A stretch of DNA of 58,043 nt. Source: an uncultured Selenomonadaceae bacterium (GTDB lineage Bacteria; Bacillota; Negativicutes; Selenomonadales; Selenomonadaceae). The notes beneath the pieces are model-generated. The model saw only the letters and a list, made by a program, of their open reading frames with translations, did no database searches and had not been told where the DNA came from. The stretch spans positions 1 through 58,043 of the forward strand of contig CAJOMO010000016.1 of NCBI GenBank assembly GCA_905235685.1. The letters run 5' to 3'. Shown here piece by piece: positions 17,000 to 25,610 of the stretch. The translations under genes were made by a program, and so were the position numbers. Within the stretch, counting starts at the first letter, position 1. Every line of letters begins with the position of its first letter.

Positions 17000-17497
17000 T
17001 TGGACAGCATTTTTACAAGGGCAAGCGTCCGAATGTTCGAAGAGCGCGCCGTTGAGCCCGAGAAAATTGACAAACTCATTCGCGCAGGATTCGCCGCGCC
17101 CAGTGCTTTAAATGAGCGCCCCTGGGAATTTTACGTCATTACCAACAAAGAAAAACTTCAGGAACTTTCGGCGACAAGTAAATATTCAAAGCCCGTGGCG
17201 AACGCTCCGGCGGCTATCGTCATTTGCTACAACACGTCGACTTTGAAAAATCTTGATTTCGTCGATATCAACTGCGCGGTTGCTGCGGAAAATATTTGGC
17301 TGGAAATGGAAACTTTGGGGCTCGGCGGCGTGTTTATGGCGGTTCAACCTTTTCAAGACAGAATTGACGCCGTATCAAAAGTTTTAAATCTGCCGGAAAA
17401 TGTCGTTCCGTTTAACATTATGCCGTTCGGTTATCCGAAAAGCAAGCGGCAGCAGAAAGAGCGTTTCAACGCAGAGCGCGTTCATTACGTAGATTAG
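17000..17497 (+). CDS. Nitroreductase family oxidoreductase
   Basis: A 165-residue FMN-dependent nitroreductase-type protein. Seen: FTRASVRMFEERAVEPEKI at the N-terminus, the FMN-contact stretch APSALNERPWEFYVIT, and DINCAVAAENIWLEMETLGLGG, all family hallmarks. TTG 17000 lies 3 bases after the preceding stop. The short length is typical of the smaller branch. The physiological substrate is not identifiable. Confidence 0.9.
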   Translation: MDSIFTRASVRMFEERAVEPEKIDKLIRAGFAAPSALNERPWEFYVITNKEKLQELSATSKYSKPVANAPAAIVICYNTSTLKNLDFVDINCAVAAENIWLEMETLGLGGVFMAVQPFQDRIDAVSKVLNLPENVVPFNIMPFGYPKSKRQQKERFNAERVHYVD

Positions 17498-17510
17498 GAG
17501 AGTGATTTTT

Positions 17511-17849
17511 ATGATGATTTATCACGACAAAATTGAAAAAAAGGAACTTAACCCTGGCGTTATTTTCCAGTACCTTTTTCAAGGCGGCAAACAGCTGATG
17601 GGCTACCATTGGAATATGGCGGACGGCTCTAAAGTCGAAATGCACACACACGAATCCGAACAGCTCGGTTACTGCATTAAGGGCGGCTTTATCATTGTCG
17701 AAGACGGCAAGGAATATCAGATTGGCGCGGGCGACGCTTATATCATTCCGGCTAATGTGCCGCATTCTTTCGTGGCGGTTGGAGATACAGAGGCGATTGA
17801 CATTTTCCACCCGCTGAGAAAAATCTTGCCGGACGGCAACCCCGCTTAG
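17511..17849 (+). CDS. Single-domain cupin protein
   Basis: A 112-residue beta-barrel cupin. The metal-binding motif 1 is visible as MHTHESEQLGYCIKGG (two His and a Glu) and motif 2 as PANVPHSF with the final His. Start: ATG 17511 behind TAGGAG; GTG 17502 would overlap the ribosome site. It likely binds a small molecule or catalyses a simple conversion; no specific function can be read. Confidence 0.87.
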   Translation: MMIYHDKIEKKELNPGVIFQYLFQGGKQLMGYHWNMADGSKVEMHTHESEQLGYCIKGGFIIVEDGKEYQIGAGDAYIIPANVPHSFVAVGDTEAIDIFHPLRKILPDGNPA

Positions 17850-17861
17850 GAGAAAATTTTT

Positions 17862-19577
17862 ATGAGATATCAAATGCTTAACAGCGACGGCGACGTTTTG
17901 AAAGTCGGCAAGTTTCAGCTCGAAGAAGTTGCGGTTATTCACGACGTGCAAACCGGTCTTGATTGGGAAGTTAAATCCTTCAATCCAAAAGATGCGCGCT
18001 ACAGCAACCGCCTCATGACGTGGGCTGAATTTACGCAAAATTACATTGCTCAGCTCAACGAAATTAAATACGGCGGCTTCGACGATTGGCGCGCGCCTTC
18101 CAAACACGAATTGCGCAGTCTGATAAACTACCGTTCGATTAATCCGGCTTTCGCGCAGGACGTTTTCCAGACATTGGCGCCGGAAGATTATTGGTGCGGC
18201 GGCTCATATGGTCCGCGTGCCGAAGATTGCGGCTGGGTTATCAATTTCAACATTGGCGCAACCACAGGCAAAAATAAATCGCTGACGAGCTGCGGCGTGG
18301 CTGTTCGCGGAAAACCTTTACCCCAACCGGACGAGCGCTTTGTCGATAACGGCGACGGCACAATCACCGATACCTATTCAAAGTTGATGTGGGAAAAAGA
18401 CGTTCACCCTCGCACAAGTTACTCTCAAGTTTTGACGATGTTGCCGAATCACGAATTTGCCGGTCACAAAGATTGGCGGCTGCCGACAATGCACGAGCTT
18501 AGTTCCATTTTCGACGACAGCTACAGCAACAACAGTTGGTTCTTCGACAAATATTTTAACGGCAATGAAATTCCGCATTACATTACCTACAACACCTTCA
18601 AAGATACTTACGTTTGGGTTATAAATTTTAATTTTGGCTACGATGGTTATTACGCCGAAAAAAATATCGGGCTCGGCTACAGGCTTGTTCGTTCGTTGAA
18701 TGAAGTTGCCGAAGATTTTTCTATACCGTCCAGTGGGCAAACTGAAATTTACGACGAGCGCGGAGCTGTTATCAAAGTCGACGCCACGCGCGCCACGGTG
18801 TCCTTCAGCGAATTTGACGCTTATATCACCGATATGAAAACCGGCTTGTCTTACGAAAAAGCAACGGCGAAGAGTTATACCTTCGAAGAAGCCGTGGAAC
18901 ACGTGAAAAATCTGAATGCGGCACTGTATGGTGGCACAAATACCTGGCGTTTGCCGACGGTTGACGAATTGCGCTTTATCGTTGACTACAGCAAGAAAAA
19001 TCCGGCTGTCTTTGAAAATTTCGCGCAGTACGTCAAGGCAGATCTTTATTGGACGGCGGAAAAATATATCACGCCGAACGGCGACCGCAATTGGGCAATT
19101 TATTTCGGCTACGGCTGCGCAGTTCCGATTGAGAAAGTTCAGCGCTGTGGTTGCATTGCTGTTAGCGGCGGTTACGTCAATCTTTCCAGCAAAAACGCGG
19201 AGCGTTACGAAATTAAAGACGGCTGCGTCATTGACAAATACACAAAGCTGATGTGGCTGCAACAGGAATTGCCGGCGATGACTTATTCGGAATTTGAGAA
19301 ATATCTTGCCGAAAATGAATTTGCCGGATACCGCGATTGGCGCATTCCCGATATGAAGGAACTTTCAACGATTGTTAACCGCAGCGCCGAAAATACCGAA
19401 TGGTTCAGCCGCGAACTTTTCCCGAATATTTTTGACAACGGCAGAAGTTTTTTCATAGCCAGCGAAACTTTCAACGGAATGTTCAATTGGGGCGTCAATA
19501 TGATTTTTGCCTACGATGGCTATTATGCAAATCGTTTAGTTGGGCAATACAGAATTAAGCCCGTCAGAAAAATTTAA
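17862..19577 (+). CDS. DUF1566 (Lcl C-terminal-like) protein with four modules
   Basis: A 571-residue protein with four DUF1566-type modules, each marked by a W-R-x-P motif: DWRAP (75-79), DWRLP (204-208), TWRLP (361-365) and DWRIP (492-496). Residues ~20-280 and ~315-570 are a duplicated pair of modules (TGLDWE/TGLSYE, TYSKLMWE/KYTKLMWL, and FGYDGYYAE/FAYDGYYAN). No signal peptide is seen, unusual for a family often found in surface proteins. It is the last gene of the block, before the terminator at 19603. Confidence 0.87.
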   Translation: MRYQMLNSDGDVLKVGKFQLEEVAVIHDVQTGLDWEVKSFNPKDARYSNRLMTWAEFTQNYIAQLNEIKYGGFDDWRAPSKHELRSLINYRSINPAFAQDVFQTLAPEDYWCGGSYGPRAEDCGWVINFNIGATTGKNKSLTSCGVAVRGKPLPQPDERFVDNGDGTITDTYSKLMWEKDVHPRTSYSQVLTMLPNHEFAGHKDWRLPTMHELSSIFDDSYSNNSWFFDKYFNGNEIPHYITYNTFKDTYVWVINFNFGYDGYYAEKNIGLGYRLVRSLNEVAEDFSIPSSGQTEIYDERGAVIKVDATRATVSFSEFDAYITDMKTGLSYEKATAKSYTFEEAVEHVKNLNAALYGGTNTWRLPTVDELRFIVDYSKKNPAVFENFAQYVKADLYWTAEKYITPNGDRNWAIYFGYGCAVPIEKVQRCGCIAVSGGYVNLSSKNAERYEIKDGCVIDKYTKLMWLQQELPAMTYSEFEKYLAENEFAGYRDWRIPDMKELSTIVNRSAENTEWFSRELFPNIFDNGRSFFIASETFNGMFNWGVNMIFAYDGYYANRLVGQYRIKPVRKI

Positions 19578-19602
19578 AAATCCAATTTACAGAAATTTTT
19601 TA

Positions 19603-19628
19603 GCCGTCATTCGTGGCGGCGTTTTTTT
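19603..19628 (+). terminator. Terminator with TTCG tetraloop
   Basis: GCCGTCA (19603-19609) pairs with TGGCGGC (19614-19620, one G-T pair) across a TTCG tetraloop, followed by GTTTTTTT. It closes the long 7.8-19.6 kb block. Confidence 0.88.
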
Positions 19629-19645
19629 ATGTTAGGAGAATTTGA

Positions 19646-21295
19646 ATGACTACAGAATTGAAATACATGAGCCAATTGTACAAAGGCTATATGTTGCCGC
19701 CGGACAAAATCCCGCTGATTGTCAGCAACACCGTTTTAGCGGGATATTTTTTCGGTGACGACGGCTTAGCGGTTGTGTCGTTTTTAATGCCGATATTTTT
19801 CCTGTTCGAAGGCGTCGGCTATTGGATAAATTGCGGCGCGTTTGCAAAAAGCCTTGAATCTGTAAGCAAAGACGAAACGGAATTTGCGCGCTCATATTCC
19901 ACGCTGGCGATAATTTTATCGGCAGTTGCGGGAATAATTTTGACGGGCGCGGTGATTTGGATTTTCCCGCGAATCCCAGGCTTTTTGGAAATTCCGGAAA
20001 AATTAATTCCATTTGCCGAAGAGTACGGAACGGCGCTTGCTGTCAGCGGATTTTTTCTGATAGTCGCGCAGTATTTTTGGCAATTCGTGAAATTGGTAGG
20101 CTTGCAGGCGCGCGTGCGAAAAATTTACGTTTTAATAATGATTGTCGACGTGCTTGCCGTTGTGGCGTGCGTGAAAATTTTCAGCCTCGGAATAATTTCT
20201 TTGGCTGTCGGAATGATTTTCGCGGAAATTTTTATAATCTTAGCGGCGGGGCTGTGGCTGAGCAAAGCTTTTCGGAAAAATTTATTCGGCGAAGTTCAAC
20301 AGCCGATTTCGTCAATTTGTGGAATAATTTCCGCGGGCGGCGCCTTTGCCAGCGGAAAATTTTACAGCCTAATCGTCGTCATGATATTCAACTGGTTTTT
20401 GCTAAATTCTTATGGCGTGGAGGGCGTTGCGATTTTCGCAGTCCTTCAAACGGCGATAAGAATTTGCCGGTTGCATTCGCAGGTGACGTGGCAGCCGCTT
20501 TTGCCGATTTTGACAATGGAACACGCCGACAAAAACGTTGCGGCGATGCTGCTGCTTTTTAAACATTCGCTGCGGCAAGCCGTGATTATGGCGATACTTC
20601 CGGCGGTCGTAATATATTTCGGCGCAGAATATTTTGCCGCGGAGTTGGCACTGCGCGAATTTGCGGTTAAGGCGTTTCAAGCTTACAGTTTATCGGTGGT
20701 ATTCGCGGCAGTCAATTCGATTTTCATAATCGCGTATTCGGTCGAGAATTACAAAATTTTCGCCAACGCGCTTGAACTTTTGCGGACGCTGATATTTGTT
20801 TGGCTGTTCGTGAAATTGGCAGATCCATCGTTAATATTTTGGGCGTTCCTGTTCGCCGAAACAACCGCGCTAATTATAATTGCGGCGGGCGGATTTGTCA
20901 TGTGCAAAATCCGGAAATTAAAAACGCCCCTGTTGTTAGGGGCAGAATTTTTCAAACCGTCATTGTTTATGATTGTGGAGCGCAGCCAGGGCTTGACCGC
21001 CGAAAATTATGCTCAGTTAAAAAATTTCGTTGACGATAAAATTATCCGTTTCCTTGACGAGTGGCTGATTTTGGTAAAACAATTCAGCGATACCGGAAAA
21101 AATGACTTCACGACAATTCATATTTTCAACGCCGAAAACGAAACGCGCCTGACTTTGCGCAGTACCGGCAAACTGTTCGATTACAAATCAAACGAGCAGG
21201 GTTTAAAACTTGTCAACGGGCTGGAAAAAATTATCAGCCGTAAATTTACTTTCACGCTCGGCTTGAACAATCTGTACATTCGGCTTGAGCGCTGA
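19646..21295 (+). CDS. MATE-like membrane transporter fused to a degenerate RsbW-like domain
   Basis: A 549-residue protein. About residues 20-440 hold 10-12 hydrophobic helices in a MATE/polysaccharide-flippase pattern. The last ~110 residues are soluble and align by eye with the C-terminal domain of the second MATE protein (33499-35274) and with RsbW-like ATPases: TGKLFDYKSNEQGLKLVNGLEK corresponds to the GKxxNP...LG region, and the domain ends LGLNNLYIRLE. The ATP-binding N box and G1 residues are not kept. The ATG at 19646 follows TAGGAG. Its 3' end overlaps the convergent gene by 93 bases. Transport substrate unknown. Confidence 0.78.
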   Translation: MTTELKYMSQLYKGYMLPPDKIPLIVSNTVLAGYFFGDDGLAVVSFLMPIFFLFEGVGYWINCGAFAKSLESVSKDETEFARSYSTLAIILSAVAGIILTGAVIWIFPRIPGFLEIPEKLIPFAEEYGTALAVSGFFLIVAQYFWQFVKLVGLQARVRKIYVLIMIVDVLAVVACVKIFSLGIISLAVGMIFAEIFIILAAGLWLSKAFRKNLFGEVQQPISSICGIISAGGAFASGKFYSLIVVMIFNWFLLNSYGVEGVAIFAVLQTAIRICRLHSQVTWQPLLPILTMEHADKNVAAMLLLFKHSLRQAVIMAILPAVVIYFGAEYFAAELALREFAVKAFQAYSLSVVFAAVNSIFIIAYSVENYKIFANALELLRTLIFVWLFVKLADPSLIFWAFLFAETTALIIIAAGGFVMCKIRKLKTPLLLGAEFFKPSLFMIVERSQGLTAENYAQLKNFVDDKIIRFLDEWLILVKQFSDTGKNDFTTIHIFNAENETRLTLRSTGKLFDYKSNEQGLKLVNGLEKIISRKFTFTLGLNNLYIRLER

Positions 21296-23563
21296 ATTTT
21301 GTTCGGCGTTTGAATTTTCTTCGCGCAGTGCAAAATTTTTCACGTCAAGGATTGCGTCAATCGAAAACAAATCCGCGTCATAATTTTCTTCCGGCGCAGT
21401 GGCGGCGCTGATTTTTTGAAATTGCTCAGCCAAAAGATTTATCCGCTGAAATTCCGGCAGATTTAAATCGATTTGAATATCGTTCGGGCTAACTTCGACG
21501 GGCTGATTTTCCAAATCAGTTTCGGTTTCCGCGTCGCGAAGGGCTTGAATTTTTTTGATAAGCGCAATTTTAGCCTCGCCCGAATTTTCTTCGTCAACAT
21601 TTTGCGCCAAATCAACAAGCTCTTCGTCGGTGATTTCTTCGGAAATTTGATAATCAAAATTTTCAGCGTCGAGTTCAACCGAATCAGCCGCCACTTCAGC
21701 GCCGCCGGAATCGCCGCCCGCGTCACCGCCGGAATCGCCGCCGTCACCTTCGCCGCCGCCGCTATGAACACGAAGAGGCGCGCCGTACATTTTTTCTTCG
21801 GTGATATTGTCTTTGTGGATTTGCGGCGCGGGTTTTTCAACTTCGTCAGAGCCGTTGAAACTGACGCCGGAAACTATCGACAAATTATCCGCGGGAAGGA
21901 GCGTGTCATTTTTGATAGTTACCTCCGCGCCATTACCCGAAACCGAAATGCTTTGAAGTTCCGCTATCGAATGAGCCGGCTTTGTGGCAATGAAATAATC
22001 GCCCTTGCCGAAATGATAAACTCCGTCGCCTTCAAGAATAATCCAATTTCCAGGCGAATTTATAATCGCGCCGGAACTGATATTCAAAAGTTCAAGCGAT
22101 TGCACCTGCGCGAGATTTTCGGGCGAAATATTCGGGTCGACAATCGGCGTGAAATGCACGGTATAATTGTTATCGTTTTTGATGCCGAGCGATTTGCCAT
22201 TGAGAAAAACGTTGCCGCTCAAACCGTCAATTCCCACACGGACGCCCAAACCGCGAACTTTGCGTAAAACCGGCACGGTAATATTATCGGGCGCGCCGTC
22301 GCCGTCTTTGTCAACGATATTTCTGCCGCTTATCGAAAAGCGCACAATCTGCGTCGGATCATTCACAGCAACGCCGGTAAATTCAAAGCTCGTACCAATT
22401 TTTTGCCAACCGAGCCTTTCAGATTCGTAGGAAACGATTTTGCCATTTCGCACGTTAAGTTTCAAAAGCGCGCTGCCGTTGACGCTAACGCGGCTGTTGT
22501 TGATTCTGAAGGGCTTTTCGGCAACCACGTTGATAATTCCGTTGCCGTCGGTTTCAATGCGCTCAGTTCCGGTTGTGACTTTGACAGTGGCGCCAGGCGA
22601 AATATTTGTAAAAACGGTTTCTGCCAAATCGCCGCCGTGCTTTATTATCGTGACGCCGTAATTGTTATCGCCAATGACGCCGAGCGAATATTGCGGGTGG
22701 TTTAAAAAAACTTCGCCGCTTAAACCTTCAATGCCAATTTTGGTCACGCGTACGCCGTCAATTTCCTCACCAATGCGAATCGTGGAAACTTTGACGCCGT
22801 CGGGCTCACCGTCGCCGTTTTTGTCGACAAGCCCCGCGCCAAAAAGTTTCAAGCCGCCCATATTCGCCGGATTATTATCGGCGGGGCGTTTGTACGAAAA
22901 GCCGCCGTCAATTTTCGTCCAACCAAGCCCGCCTTCGACTTCCGGAATGACAAGTTCGTAGCCGTTATCGGGATTATTATCAAGCTCAGCCAGTTTGTAC
23001 ATTTCGCCGTTAACCATAAGCGCGCCGCTCGGCACTTTGAAATGAAAATTCTCTACCGAAGTATCAAAAACCGTACCGTCAGCGCCAAAACTGGGCTTCG
23101 GTCCGATAATCTTAACTCCGTCCGGTACGCCGTCGCCGTCGTCGTCGTGAAACGCGCCGCCCGTCAAAGTGTAATGCAGGCTGCCTTCGTTGTACGTGAA
23201 CTGATTTTCGCCGGTCTTTTGATAAGCTGCAGGATTTGTCCTGTCTTCGCCTTCGGGGAAACCAACATTCGCCTTGAAGAGTTGCAGTTCTTCGCCGTTA
23301 TCGTTGTTGCCGTCCAAATCGACAAGCTTGTATTCGTTGCCGTTGACAATAATATAACCGCGCGGCACGTCGAAATGAAAATCGCGCAGATTTTTGATAT
23401 TCATAAAAACCGGTCTGCCATTTTCGAAAGACACGCCGTCCGGAATGCCGTCGCCGTCATCGTCGTGAAAAGCCCCGCCGCGTAACGTAAAATTCAAAGA
23501 GCCTTCATTATAGGCAAAGCCGCCGTCAATTACTTTCCAGGAATCCGGATTACCGCTTGACAT
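21203..23563 (-). CDS. Large repeat protein with DxDGDG calcium-type loops
   Basis: A 786-residue protein I do not recognise as a named family. Two N-terminal modules of ~100 residues (about 9-95 and 113-205) share GGAFHDDDGDG(I/V)PDGV and YKL(V/A)(D/E)LD; two further modules (about 215-315 and 390-475) share VDK(N/D)GDG(E/A)PD and GLSG(E/N)VFLN. The D-rich loops resemble calcium-binding thrombospondin-3/EF-hand-like repeats. A Gly/Asp/Ser linker (around 610-635) precedes an acidic helical tail. No signal peptide is seen; export by a non-Sec route is possible. It starts directly after the stop of the 23564-24226 gene (TAA then ATG), so the two are coupled. The last 31 codons overlap the MATE gene on the other strand. 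Confidence 0.72.
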   Translation of the reverse strand: MSSGNPDSWKVIDGGFAYNEGSLNFTLRGGAFHDDDGDGIPDGVSFENGRPVFMNIKNLRDFHFDVPRGYIIVNGNEYKLVDLDGNNDNGEELQLFKANVGFPEGEDRTNPAAYQKTGENQFTYNEGSLHYTLTGGAFHDDDGDGVPDGVKIIGPKPSFGADGTVFDTSVENFHFKVPSGALMVNGEMYKLAELDNNPDNGYELVIPEVEGGLGWTKIDGGFSYKRPADNNPANMGGLKLFGAGLVDKNGDGEPDGVKVSTIRIGEEIDGVRVTKIGIEGLSGEVFLNHPQYSLGVIGDNNYGVTIIKHGGDLAETVFTNISPGATVKVTTGTERIETDGNGIINVVAEKPFRINNSRVSVNGSALLKLNVRNGKIVSYESERLGWQKIGTSFEFTGVAVNDPTQIVRFSISGRNIVDKDGDGAPDNITVPVLRKVRGLGVRVGIDGLSGNVFLNGKSLGIKNDNNYTVHFTPIVDPNISPENLAQVQSLELLNISSGAIINSPGNWIILEGDGVYHFGKGDYFIATKPAHSIAELQSISVSGNGAEVTIKNDTLLPADNLSIVSGVSFNGSDEVEKPAPQIHKDNITEEKMYGAPLRVHSGGGEGDGGDSGGDAGGDSGGAEVAADSVELDAENFDYQISEEITDEELVDLAQNVDEENSGEAKIALIKKIQALRDAETETDLENQPVEVSPNDIQIDLNLPEFQRINLLAEQFQKISAATAPEENYDADLFSIDAILDVKNFALREENSNAEQNSALKPNVQIVQAERESKFTADNFFQPVDKF

Positions 23564-24226
23564 TTAATCATCACTCCCGCTGTAAAATTTCACGCGATTA
23601 TTCGCAGTTTCCGCCACAAAAGAATCGGCGTCGTTGAATTTCCAATCGCCGCCGTCTTTAATAACCACATCGCCGCGCCGGATAACACCGTTCAACTTGC
23701 TTGAATCCTCCAGCGTTCGCGAAATGTAAATGTCCCTGTGAAGGCTACTCTCGATAGTCGCGTTGTCGAAATACGACCCCAACGACAGCAGAGAATATTT
23801 TTCCATAAAAGTAAATGTCCGCGGGCGCAAAGCCGTTTCTCTGTCAACGAACTGCAGGGAAATTTCCGCCGCCTCGTCTTGAATTGAGCCGGTGGATTTG
23901 GCGGTAAGTTTCGAAGAATCTTTGTAATAAGTCAAGCGATTTTGTTTTTCGCCGAAAATCAGCCAGCCGCCTTTTAATTTGCCGCCCGCCGCATTGTCGA
24001 CAATCAAAACAGTATTTCGCATAACGCCGTCGACTTTTCCGTTCCAAATAATTCGCCGCGCAATACTTTCGCCGCCGCCGCTGGTAACAACCAAATCGCT
24101 GAAATTTTCGACTGCCGCGCCGGTAAGTGTAACCGTGATACCGTCGAAAGCCGATTCAGTTATCCCGTCGGTTTCACTCAAGCCGCTTATCGTAACCGCG
24201 CCGCTCAGCGTAACTTTTTTGTTCAT
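23564..24226 (-). CDS. Unknown beta-rich protein, partner of the DxDGDG repeat protein
   Basis: A 220-residue protein with no family I can name. It is rich in Thr, Gly and Val strands (VTLSGAVTISG, ITVTLTGAA), suggesting a beta fold, and has no signal peptide or membrane helix. Start: ATG 24226 has GGAG 9 bases upstream; ATG 24232 would leave 3. It is cotranscribed and probably translationally coupled with the next gene (stop and start adjacent). Both could be surface or matrix proteins (inference only). Confidence 0.68.
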   Translation of the reverse strand: MNKKVTLSGAVTISGLSETDGITESAFDGITVTLTGAAVENFSDLVVTSGGGESIARRIIWNGKVDGVMRNTVLIVDNAAGGKLKGGWLIFGEKQNRLTYYKDSSKLTAKSTGSIQDEAAEISLQFVDRETALRPRTFTFMEKYSLLSLGSYFDNATIESSLHRDIYISRTLEDSSKLNGVIRRGDVVIKDGGDWKFNDADSFVAETANNRVKFYSGSDD

Positions 24227-24307
24227 ACACATTCGCTCCTTTTAATTTTATCTGTCAATGATAGCATTTAAAAAAAAAGCGATTGTAAAAATACTTTAAC
24301 GGCGCAA

Positions 24308-24673
24308 TTAAAATTCCGGAATTGTCAAGCAGTAACCCCGATTTTTGATATTCACCAAATTAATTCTGTCGTCCGAGGCGGCTCTCAATTTTTGGCGAAG
24401 ATTGCTGATATGAACTTTCAGCGTGAAACTGGTAATGTTCAGCTCCTTGTTGTCCCAAAGGTTATCGTAAAATTTTTCGGGCGCAACCGGCTTGTTGACT
24501 TCGGCAACCAATATCAACAGCAATTTAAATTCAGTCGGCGTCAAATTGACAATTTCATCGTCGATTATCAACTTTTGGCTGTGCGGAAAAACCGTCATGA
24601 TACTTCCAATATGAATGCCGCAGTCCTCCAGCATCGACAGCGACAAATTATTTTTCTGTAAATCGTAAGGCAA
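24308..24673 (-). CDS. OmpR-type winged-helix DNA-binding domain, out of frame with its N-terminal half
   Basis: A 121-residue frame. Residues ~35-118 are a Trans_reg_C winged helix (LTPTEFKLLLILV, SFTLKVHISNLRQKLR, VNIKNRGYCLTIP). It has no receiver domain. The only start, TTG 24673, has no ribosome site. The frame is open upstream as far as the C9 tract at 24700-24708, and deleting one C joins it to the 24690-25610 frame as a single 433-residue protein. I therefore read it as the 3' half of one regulator gene, now out of frame (phase-off, programmed slippage, or sequencing error). Confidence 0.78.
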   Translation of the reverse strand: MPYDLQKNNLSLSMLEDCGIHIGSIMTVFPHSQKLIIDDEIVNLTPTEFKLLLILVAEVNKPVAPEKFYDNLWDNKELNITSFTLKVHISNLRQKLRAASDDRINLVNIKNRGYCLTIPEF

Positions 24674-24689
24674 AGTATTAATATTTTCG

Positions 24690-25610
24690 CTAAAAGTACG
24701 GGGGGGGGTAGTTATAATTGTTATACCTCTCTAATGGGAAAACGAAACTGTTTACGATTGGGTTTCCGTTCAAGGTCAAGACGTTGCCAAATTCAAAAAC
24801 CGTCTGCTCCGCTTTGTCAAAAGTTTGCGTCCGATAAATGATGTGATAAGAGGCGTGCCACTGCCATTCTTGCGCGGGGGTTAAAATCAGCGGCTGCGGG
24901 ATTCGGGCTTTTAAATTTTGCAGATATCGCTGTTGGTCGTCGGGGTGAATATGCGCCAGGGACGAAATTTTGTCCTGCGCGATGAAATTTTTAAGGCTCT
25001 GGAAACCGATTAATGACAGGAACGGCTGATTCACGTAGCAATAGGGCAGGCCGTTTTTCAAATCGTAGCAGAAACTTTTCATGGCGATACTTGAATTTAA
25101 AAATCGGCTCAGCAAACCGCTTTGATATTGCAAATCCATCTGTAAAAGTTCATTCGTGGAATCGATATCTCTGTTAATCATAAAATTAGCCGCGTGATTG
25201 AACTGATTTCTTTTAATCGGAATGTGTACGTGATAATGAGAAACTTTCAGCTCGCCGTCAAGCAGTTGGACGTAAAACGAAAAATGCAGGCTCGATTGAT
25301 AATTTTGGCGATCATTCATCCCCTGGAATTTGATTTTGGCGATAACCACGCAGCTGTCGCCGGATTCGCCGCCGAGTTTGTATTCTTCGCTGATTAATTT
25401 GTAAGCTCGATTAACGGTATTGCAGTGGGTTTGAAAGTACGCGCGGATATCGTCAATGTCAGTCAGAATTTCGTTTTCGCCGGAACCAATCCACGTGAAT
25501 TTGTCGGGGTTGACGTAGCTAAGGACGCTGTCAACGTTTTTCTCAATGAAGAACGCCTTAATCATTTTCCGCGCTATTTGAATTGCTTCCTTGTGATAAT
25601 AATTCTGCAT
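24690..25610 (-). CDS. NTF2-like/PAS sensor half of a split transcription regulator
   Basis: A 306-residue frame starting MQNYYHKEAI. Residues ~8-135 look like a SnoaL/NTF2-type domain (FIEKNVDSVLSYV, FTWIGSGENEI, VSHYHVHIPI), and ~165-295 like a PAS domain (GLPYCYVNQPFLSLIGF, IHPDDQQRYLQNL). It ends YPPPYF-stop, where the prolines are encoded by a run of nine C. One C fewer would extend it into the winged-helix domain. It is divergent from the RND efflux operon at 25708, the usual position of a local regulator. The signal is unknown. Confidence 0.8.
   Translation of the reverse strand: MQNYYHKEAIQIARKMIKAFFIEKNVDSVLSYVNPDKFTWIGSGENEILTDIDDIRAYFQTHCNTVNRAYKLISEEYKLGGESGDSCVVIAKIKFQGMNDRQNYQSSLHFSFYVQLLDGELKVSHYHVHIPIKRNQFNHAANFMINRDIDSTNELLQMDLQYQSGLLSRFLNSSIAMKSFCYDLKNGLPYCYVNQPFLSLIGFQSLKNFIAQDKISSLAHIHPDDQQRYLQNLKARIPQPLILTPAQEWQWHASYHIIYRTQTFDKAEQTVFEFGNVLTLNGNPIVNSFVFPLERYNNYNYPPPYF
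24700..24708 (-). repeat. C9 homopolymer (G9 on plus strand), candidate phase-variation tract
   Basis: Nine consecutive G on the plus strand lie inside the 3' end of the 24690-25610 frame. With 8 (or 11) bases the sensor and DNA-binding halves are in one frame; with 9 a TAG at 24690-24692 stops translation 13 residues before the point at which the winged-helix frame's own start codon lies. Confidence 0.85.

Noticed and set aside
18378..19262. Minus-strand frame of 294 codons opposite the DUF1566 gene
   Set aside because: Shadow of a repeat-containing gene with clear motifs on the plus strand.
24308..24673. Independent stand-alone winged-helix gene
   Set aside because: No ribosome site or promoter; the frame continues upstream to the C9 tract, so it is better read as the end of the neighbouring gene.
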